From assembly GCA_023053575.1 (NCBI GenBank), contig JAKZAP010000141.1, positions 1 through 64,000 on the forward strand: a DNA stretch of 64,000 bases, read 5' to 3'. The position numbers and the translations under genes were made by a program. This document shows, one piece after another, positions 56,401-64,000 of the stretch (the first letter of the stretch is position 1; each line of letters opens with the position of its first letter). The notes under the pieces were generated by a model that was not told where the DNA came from, ran no database searches, and worked only from the letters and a program-made list of their open reading frames with translations. The stretch comes from Branchinecta lynchi (lineage: Eukaryota; Arthropoda; Branchiopoda; Anostraca; Branchinectidae).

Positions 56401-56560
56401 GGGAAAACCAACCTTGCGGGAAAACCAACCTTGGGGGAAAACAAACCTTGTGGGAAAACAAACCTTGCGGGAAAACCAACCTTGGGGGAAAACAAACCTT
56501 GTGGGAAAACAAACCTTGCGGGGAAACAAACCTAGTGGGAAAACAAACCTTGTGAGAAAA
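47475..56560 (-). repeat. Tandem segmental duplication, unit about 4.6 kb
   Basis: 47.5-51.9 kb recurs at 52.1-56.5 kb. The offset is 4605 in the first part and 4622 after about 49.0 kb, the difference being one 17-bp unit. It returns to 4605 near the end. Long stretches appear identical. Confidence 0.88.
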
Positions 56561-59500
56561 CAATCCTTGTGGGAAAACAAACCTTGTGGGGAAACAAACC
56601 TTGCGGGAAAACTAACCTTGTGGGAAAACAAACCTTGCGGGAAAACAAACCTTGTGGGAAAACCAACCTTGCGGGAAAACCAACACAGTGGGAAAACAAA
56701 CCTTGTGGGAAAACCAACCTTGCGGGAAAATCAACCTTGGGGGAAAACAAACCTTGTGGGAAAACAAACCTTGTGGGGAAACAAACCTAGTGGGAAAACA
56801 AACCTTGTGAGAAAACAATCCTTGTGGGAAAACAAACCTTGTGGGGAAACAAACCTTGCGGGAAAACTAACCTTGTGGGAAAACAAACCCTGCGGGAAAA
56901 CAAACCTTGTGGGAAAACCTACCTTGTGGGGAAACAAACCTTTTGGGAAAACCAACCTTGTGAGAAAACAAACCTTGTGGGAAAACAATGCTTGTGTTAA
57001 AACAAACCTTGTGGGAAAACAAACCTTGCGCGAAAGCGAACCTTTTGGGAAAACCAACACAGTGGGAAAACAAACCTTGTGAGAAAACAATCCTTGTGGG
57101 AAAACAAACCTTGTGGGGAAACAAACCTTGTGGGGAAACAAACCTTGTGGGAAAACTAACCTTGTGGGAAAACAAACCTTGCGGGAAAACTAAGCTTGTG
57201 GGAAAACAAACCCTGCGGGAAAACCAGCCTTGTGGGAAAACCAACCTTGTAGGGAAACAAACCTTCCGGGAAAACCAACCTTGTGGGAAAACAAACCTTG
57301 TGAGAAAACAAACCTTGTGGGAAAACAAACCTTGTGGGAAAACAAAACTTATGGGAAAACAAACCTTGTGGGGAAAGAAACCTTGTGGGAAAACCAACCT
57401 TGCGGGAAAGCGAACCTTTTGGGAAAACCAACACAGTGGGAAAACAAACCTTGTGGGAAAACCAACCTTGCGGGAAAACCAACCTTGGGGGAAAACAAAG
57501 CTTGTGGGAAAACAAACCTTGTGGGAAAACCAACCTAGTGGAAAAAACAACCTAGTGGGAAAACAAACCTTGTGAGAAAACAAACCTTGTGGGAAAACAA
57601 ACCTTATGGTGAAAGCAACCCTGCGGGAAAACCAACCTTGTGGGAAAACCAACCTTGTGGGAAAGCGAACCTTTTGGGAAAACCAACACAGTGGGAAAAC
57701 AAACCCTGTGGGAAAACCAACCTTGCGGGAAAACCAACCTTGGGGGAAAACAAACCTTGTGGGAAAACAAACCTTGTGGGGAAACAAACCTAGTGGGAAA
57801 ACAAACCTTGTGAGAAAACAATCCTTGTGGGAAAACAAACCTTGTGGGGACAAAAACCTTGCGGGAAAACTAACCTTGTGGGAAAACAAACCCTGCGGGA
57901 AAACCAACCTTGTGGGAAAACCAACCTTGTGGGAAAACAAACATTTCGGGAAAACAAACCTTGTGGGAAAACAAACCTTGTGGGAAAACAAACCTTGTGG
58001 GAAAACAAACCTTGTGAGAAAACAAACCTTGTGGGGAAACAAACCTAGTGGGAAAACAAACCTTGTGAGAAAACAAACCTTGTGGGAAAACCAACCTTAT
58101 GGGAAAACAAACCTAGTGGGAAAACAAACCTTGTGGGGAAACAAATCTTTCGGGAAAACCCACCTTGTGGGAAAACAAACCTTGTGGGAAAACAAACCTT
58201 GTGAGAAAACAAACCTTGTGGGAAAACAAACCGTATGGGGAAACAAACCCTGCGGGAAAACCAACCTTGTGGGAAAACGAACCTTGCGGGAAAGCGAACC
58301 TTTTGGGAAAACCAACACAGTGGGAAAACAAACAGTGTGAGAAAATAATCCTTGTGGGAAAACAAACCTTGTGGGGAAACAAACCTTGTGGGGAAACAAA
58401 CCTTGTGGGAAAACTAACCTTGTGGGAAAACAAACCTTGCGGGAAAACAAACCTTGCGGGAAAACTAACCTTGTGGGAAAACAAACCCTGCGGGAAAACC
58501 AACCTTGTGGGAAAACCAACCTTGTGGGGAAACAAACCTTTCGGGAAAACCAACCTAGTGGGAAAACAAACCTTGTGGGAAAACAAAACTTGTGGGAAAA
58601 CAAACCTTATGGGGAAAGCAACCCTGCGGGAAAACCAACCTTGTGGGAAAACCAACCTTGTGGGAAAGCGAACCTTTGGGGAAAACCAAAACAGTGGGAA
58701 AACCAACCTTGTGGGAAAACCAACCTTGCGGGAAAACCAACCTTGTGGGAAAACAAACCTTGTGGAAAACAAACCTTGTGGGAAAACAAACCTTGTGGGA
58801 AAACAAACCTTATGGGAAAACAAACCTTGTGGGGAAATAAACCTTGAGGGAAAACCAACCTTGCGGGAAAGCGAACCTTTTGGGAAAACCAACACAGTGG
58901 GAAAACAAACCTTGTGGTAAAACCAACCTTGCGGGAAAACCAACCTTGGGGGAAAACAAAGCTTGTGGGAAAACAAACCTTGTGGGAAAACCAACCTTAT
59001 GGGGAAAGCAACCCTGCGGGAAAACCAACCTTGTGAGAAAACCAACCTTGTGGGAAAGCGAACCTTTTGGGAAAACCAACACAGTGGGAAAACAAACCTT
59101 GTGGGAAAACCAACCTTGCAGGAAAACCAACCTTGGGGGAAAACAAACCTTGTGTGAAAACAAACCTTGTGGGGAAACGAACCTAGTGGGAAAACAAACC
59201 TTATGAGAAAACAATCCTTGTGGGAAAACAAACCTTGTGGGGAAACAAACCTTGCGGGAAAACTAACCTTGTGGGAAAACAAACCCTGCGGGAAAACCAA
59301 CCTTGCGGGAAAACCAACCTTGTGGGGAAAGCGAACCTTTTGGGAAAACCAACACAGTGGGAAAACAAACCTTGTGGGAAAACCAACCTTGCGGAAAAAC
59401 CAACCTTGGGGGAAAACAAAGCTTGTGGGAAAACAAACCTTGTGGGAAAACCAACCTAGTGGGAAAAACAACCTAGTGGGAAAACAAACCTTGTGAGAAA

Positions 59501-61280
59501 ACAAACCTTGTGGGAAAACCAACCTTATGGGGAAAGCAACCCTGCGGGAAAACCAACCTTGTGGGAAAACCAACCTTGTGGGAAAGCGAACCTTTTGGGA
59601 AAACCAACACAGTGGGAAAACAAACCTTGTGGGAAAACCAACCTTGCGGGAAAACCAACCTTGGGGGAAAACAAACCTTGTGGGAAAACAAACCTTGCGG
59701 GAAAACCAACCTTGGGGGAAAACAAACCTTGTGGGAAAACAAACCTTGTGGGGAAACAAACCTAGTGGGAAAACAAACCTTGTGAGAAAACAATCCTTGT
59801 GGGAAAACAAACCTTGTGGGGAAACAAACCTTGCGGGAAAACTAACCTTGTGGGAAAACAAACCTTGCGGGAAAACAAACCTTGTGGGAAAACCAACCTT
59901 GCGGGAAAACCAACACAGTGGGAAAACAAACCTTGTGGGAAAACCAACCTTGCGGGAAAATCAACCTTGGGGGAAAACAAACCTTGTGGGAAAACAAACC
60001 TTGTGGGGAAACAAACCTAGTGGGAAAACAAACCTTGTGAGAAAACAATCCTTGTGGGAAAACAAACCTGGTGGGGAAACAAACCTTGCGGGAAAACTAA
60101 CCTTGTGGGAAAACAAACCCTGCGGGAAAACAAACCTTGTGGGAAAACCTACCTTGTGGGGAAACAAACCTTTTGGGAAAACCAACCTTGTGAGAAAACA
60201 AACCTTGTGGGAAAACAATGCTTGTGTTAAAACAAACCTTGTGGGAAAACAAACCTTGCGGGAAAGCGAACCTTTTGGGAAAACCAACACAGTGGGAAAA
60301 CAAACCTTGTGAGAAAACAATCCTTGTGGGAAAACAAACCTTGTGGGGAAACAAACCTTGTGGGGAAACAAACCTTGTGGGAAAACTAACCTTGTGGGAA
60401 AACAAACCTTGCGGGAAAAATAACCTTGTGGGAAAACAAACCCTGCGGGAAAACCAGCCTTGTGGGAAAACCAACCTTGTAGGGAAACAAACCTTTCGGG
60501 AAAACCAACCTTGTGGGAAAACAAACCTTGTGGGAAAACAAACCTTGTGGGAAAACAAACCTTGTGGGAAAACAAACCTTATGGGAAAACAAACCTTGTG
60601 GGGAAAGAAACCTTGTGGGAAAACCAACCTTGCGGGAAAGCGAACCTTTTGGGAAAACCAACACAGTGGGAAAACAAACCTTGTGGGAAAACCAACCTTG
60701 CGGGAAAACCAACCTTGGGGGAAAACAAAGCTTGTGGGCAAACAAACCTTGTGGGAAAACCAACCTAGTGGAAAAAACAACCTAGTGGGAAAACAAACCT
60801 TGTGAGAAAACAAACCTTGTGGGAAAACAAACCTTATGGTGAAAGCAACCCTGCGGGAAAACCAACCTTGTGGGAAAACCAACCTTGTGGGAAAGCGAAC
60901 CTTTTGGGAAAACCAACACAGTGGGAAAACAAACCCTGTGGGAAAACCAACCTTGCGGGAAAACCAACCTTGGGGGAAAACAAACCTTGTGGGAAAACAA
61001 ACCTTGTGGGGAAACAAACCTAGTGGGAAAACAAACCTTGTGAGAAAACAATCCTTGTGGGAAAACAAACCTTGTGGGGACAAAAACCTTACGGGAAAAC
61101 TAACCTTGTGGGAAAACAAACCCTGCGGGAAAACAAACCTTGTGGGAAAACCAACCGTGTGGGAAAACAAACATTTCGGGAAAACAAACCTTGTGGGAAA
61201 ACAAACCTTGTGGGAAAACAAACCTTGTGGGAAAACAAACCTTGTGAGAAAACAAACCTTGTGGGGAAACAAACCTAGTG
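56243..61280 (-). repeat. Tandem segmental duplication, offset 3230
   Basis: 56.24-58.05 kb recurs at 59.47-61.28 kb with offset 3230 (exactly 190 units) and only scattered substitutions. Confidence 0.85.
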
Positions 61281-64000
61281 GGAAAACAAACCTTGTGAGA
61301 AAACAAACCTTGTGGGAAAACCAACCTTATGGGAAAACAAATATAGTGGGAAAACAAACCTTGTGGGGAAACAAACCTTTCGGGAAAACCCACCTTGTGG
61401 GAAAACAAACCTTGTGGGAAAACAAACCTTGTGGGAAAACAAACCTTGTGGGAAAACAAATCTTAGGGGAAAACAAACCTTGTGGGGAAACAAACCTTGT
61501 TGGAAAACCAACCTTTCGGGAAAGCGAACCTTTTGGGAAAACCAACACAGTGGGAAAACAAACCTTGTGGGAAAACCAACCTTGCGGGAAAACCAACCTT
61601 GGGGGAAAACAAAGCTTGTGGGAAAACAAACCTTGTGGGAAAACCAACCTAGTGGGAAAAACAACCTAGTGGGAAAACAAACCTTGTGAGAAAACAAACC
61701 TTGTGGGAAAACCAACCTTATGGGGAAAGCAACCCTGCGGGAAAACCAACCTTGTGGGAAAACCAACCTTGTGGGAAAGCGAACCTTTTGGGAAAACCGA
61801 CACAGTGGGAAAACAAACCTTGTGGGAAAACAAACCTTGTGGGGAAACAAACCTAGTGGGAAAACAAACCTTGTGAGAAAACAATCCTTGTGGGAAAACA
61901 AACCTTGTGGGGAAACAAACCTTGCGGGAAAACTAACCTTGTGGGAAAACAAACCCTGCGGGAAAACCAACCTTGTGGGAAAACAAACCTTGTGGGGAAA
62001 CAAACCTTTCGGGAAAACTAACCATGTGGGAAAACAAACCCTGTGGGAAAACCAACCTTGTGGGAAAACAAACCTTGTGGGAAAACAATACTTGTGGGAA
62101 AACAAACCTTGTGAGAAAACAAACCTTGTGGGAAAACAAACCGTATGGGGAAACAAACCCTGCGGGAAAACCAACCTTGTGGGAAAACGATTCTTGCGGG
62201 AATGCGAACCTTTTGGGAAAACCAACACAGTGGGAAAACAAACCTTGTGAGAAAATAATCCTTGTGGGAAAACAAACCTTGTGGGGAAACAAACCTTGTG
62301 GGGAAACAAACCTTGTGGGAAAACTAACCTTGTGGGAAAACAAACCTTGCGGGAAAACAAACCTTGCGGGAAAACTATCCTTGCGGGAAAACTAACCTTG
62401 TGGGAAAACAAACCCTGCGGGAAAACCAACCTTGTGGGAAAACCAACCTTGTGGGGAAACAAACCTTTCGGGAAAACCAACCTAGTGGGAAAACAAACCT
62501 TGTGGGAAAACAAACCTTGTGGGAAAACAAACCTTATGGGGAAAGCAACCCTGCGGGAAAACCAACCTTGTGGGAAAACCAACCTTGTGGGAAAGCGAAC
62601 CTTTGGGGAAAACCAAAACAGTGGGAAAACAAACCTTGTGGGAAAACCAACCTTGCGGGAAAACCAACCTTATGGGAAAACAAACCTTGTGGGAAAACAA
62701 ACCTTGTGGGAAAACAAACCTTGTGGGAAAACAAACCTTATGGGAAAACAAACCTTGTGGGGAAATAAACCTTGTGGGAAAACCAACCTTGCGGGAAAGC
62801 GAAGCTTTTGGGAAAACCAACACAGTGGGAAAACAAACCTTGTGGTAAAACCAACCTTGCGGGAAAACCAACCTTGGGGGAAAACAAAGCTTGTGGGAAA
62901 ACAAACCTTGTGAGAAAACAAACCTTGTGGGAAAACCAACCTTATGGGGAAAACCAACCTTGCGGAAAAACCAACCTTGGGGGAAAACAAAGCTTGTGGG
63001 AAAACAAACCTTGTGGGAAAACCAACCTAGTGGGAAAAACAACCTAGTGGGAAAACAAACCTTGTGAGAAAACAAACCTTGTGGGAAAACCAACCTTATG
63101 GGGAAAGCAACCCTGCGGGAAAACCAACCTTGTGGGAAAACCAACCTTGTGGGAAAGCGAACCTTTTGGGAAAACCAACACAGTGGGAAAACAAACCTTG
63201 TGGGAAAACCAACCTTGCGGGAAAACCAACCTTGGGGGAAAATAAACCTTGTGGGAAAACAAACCTTGTGGGGAAACAAACCTAGTGGGAAAACAAACCT
63301 TGTGAGAAAACAATCCTTGTGGGAAAACAAACCTTGTGGGGAAACAAACCTTGCGGGAAAACTAACCTTGTGGGAAAACAAACCCTGCGGGAAAACCAAC
63401 CTTGTGGGAAAACCTACCTTGTGGGGAAACAAACCTTTTGGGAAAACCAACCTTGTGGGAAAAAAAACCTTGTGGGAAAACAATGCTTGTGTTAAAACAA
63501 ACCTTGTGGGAAAATAAACCTTTTGAGAAAACAAACCTTGTGGGGAAACAAACCTAGTGGGAAAACAAACCTTGTGAGAAAACAAACCTTGTGGGAAAAC
63601 CAACCTTATGGGAAAACAAACCTAGTGGGAAAAAAAACCTTGTGAGGAAACAAACCTTTCGGGAAAACCAACCTTGTGGGAAAACAAACCTTGTGGGAAA
63701 ACAAGCCTTGTGGGAAAACCAACCTAGTGGGAAAACAAACCTTGTGAGAAAACAAACCTTGTGGGAAAACCAACCTTATGGGGAAACAAACCCTGCGGGA
63801 AAACCAACCTTGTGGGAAAACCAACCTTGCGGGAAAGCGAACCTTTTGGGAAAACCAACATAGTGGGAAAACAAACCTTGTGAGAAAACAATCCTTGTGG
63901 GAAAACAAACCTTGTGGGGAAACAAACCTTGTGGGGAAACAAACCTTGTGGGAAAACTAACCTTGTGGGAAAACAGACCTTGCGGGAAAACTAACCTTGT

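Larger units (their letters stand above)
33684..64000 (-). repeat. 17-bp satellite array, inverted (A-rich strand on top)
   Basis: 30.3 kb of the same unit in opposite orientation, consensus TTGTGGGAAAACAAACC, continuing to the window end. It has the same set of variants (CAACACAGTGGG, CTAGTGGG, CTTATGGG, CTTTCGGG, CTTGGGGG, GAAAGCGAACC). Two short foreign-looking islands occur at 35396-35431 and 37540-37577. A few units are cut (for example near 40423 and 41350). Open frames such as KTNLVGKQTLWENKPCG repeats are by-products. Confidence 0.98.

Noticed and set aside
58113..59861. A 582-codon minus-strand open frame, and several hundred other long frames, in the satellite
   Set aside because: The 17-bp consensus has no stops in any frame. 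Products are 17-residue repeats in all phases and both strands, with no frame-specific conservation.
18952..64000. CRISPR-like direct repeats
   Set aside because: Units are contiguous with no unique spacers, and the setting is a eukaryotic retroelement.

Overview
The window is eukaryotic, repeat-dominated DNA and contains no ordinary host gene that I can support. It holds three things: a large Ty3/gypsy-type LTR retroelement with an env-like gene, a second LTR element nested inside it, and about 45 kb of a 17-bp satellite. An Env of the errantivirus/baculovirus-F type (basic cleavage site followed by a Gly-led hydrophobic segment) points to an arthropod genome, most likely insect or crustacean. 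The species cannot be named from the sequence.

1-18951, minus strand: the outer retroelement. Reading from right to left: 5' LTR (about 18411-18951, with TATA box and polyadenylation signal), leader, gag (three zinc knuckles), a -1 frameshift overlap, protease, then reverse transcriptase, RNase H and integrase with a long tail. A 2.2-kb spacer follows, with duplicated exon-like modules and a small membrane-protein ORF. Then come env and a further ORF of unknown function. The 3' LTR is not recognisable, so the element probably runs off the left edge.

10839-16556, plus strand: a 5.7-kb non-autonomous LTR element inserted in the outer element's pol, between the protease and RT parts. Its two LTRs differ by one substitution and one 2-bp indel. 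It has a 4-bp target duplication (GTAC), a tRNA-Leu-type primer binding site and a polypurine tract. Its interior has no gag, protease, RT or integrase, only tandem repeats and a relic Pro/Ser-rich frame.

18952-64000: an uninterrupted satellite of 17-bp units. The T-rich strand (GGTTTGTTTTCCCACAA) is on top up to about 33685, where the array flips and the A-rich strand (TTGTGGGAAAACAAACC) is on top to the end. Variant units form higher-order blocks that are re-duplicated at scales from 0.5 to 5.7 kb. The consensus unit has no stop codon in any of the six frames, so the array yields hundreds of long spurious ORFs.

Order of events inferred: the satellite existed first, the outer retroelement landed in it (its LTR end abuts a cut satellite unit at 18951/18952), and the non-autonomous element then landed in the outer pol very recently.
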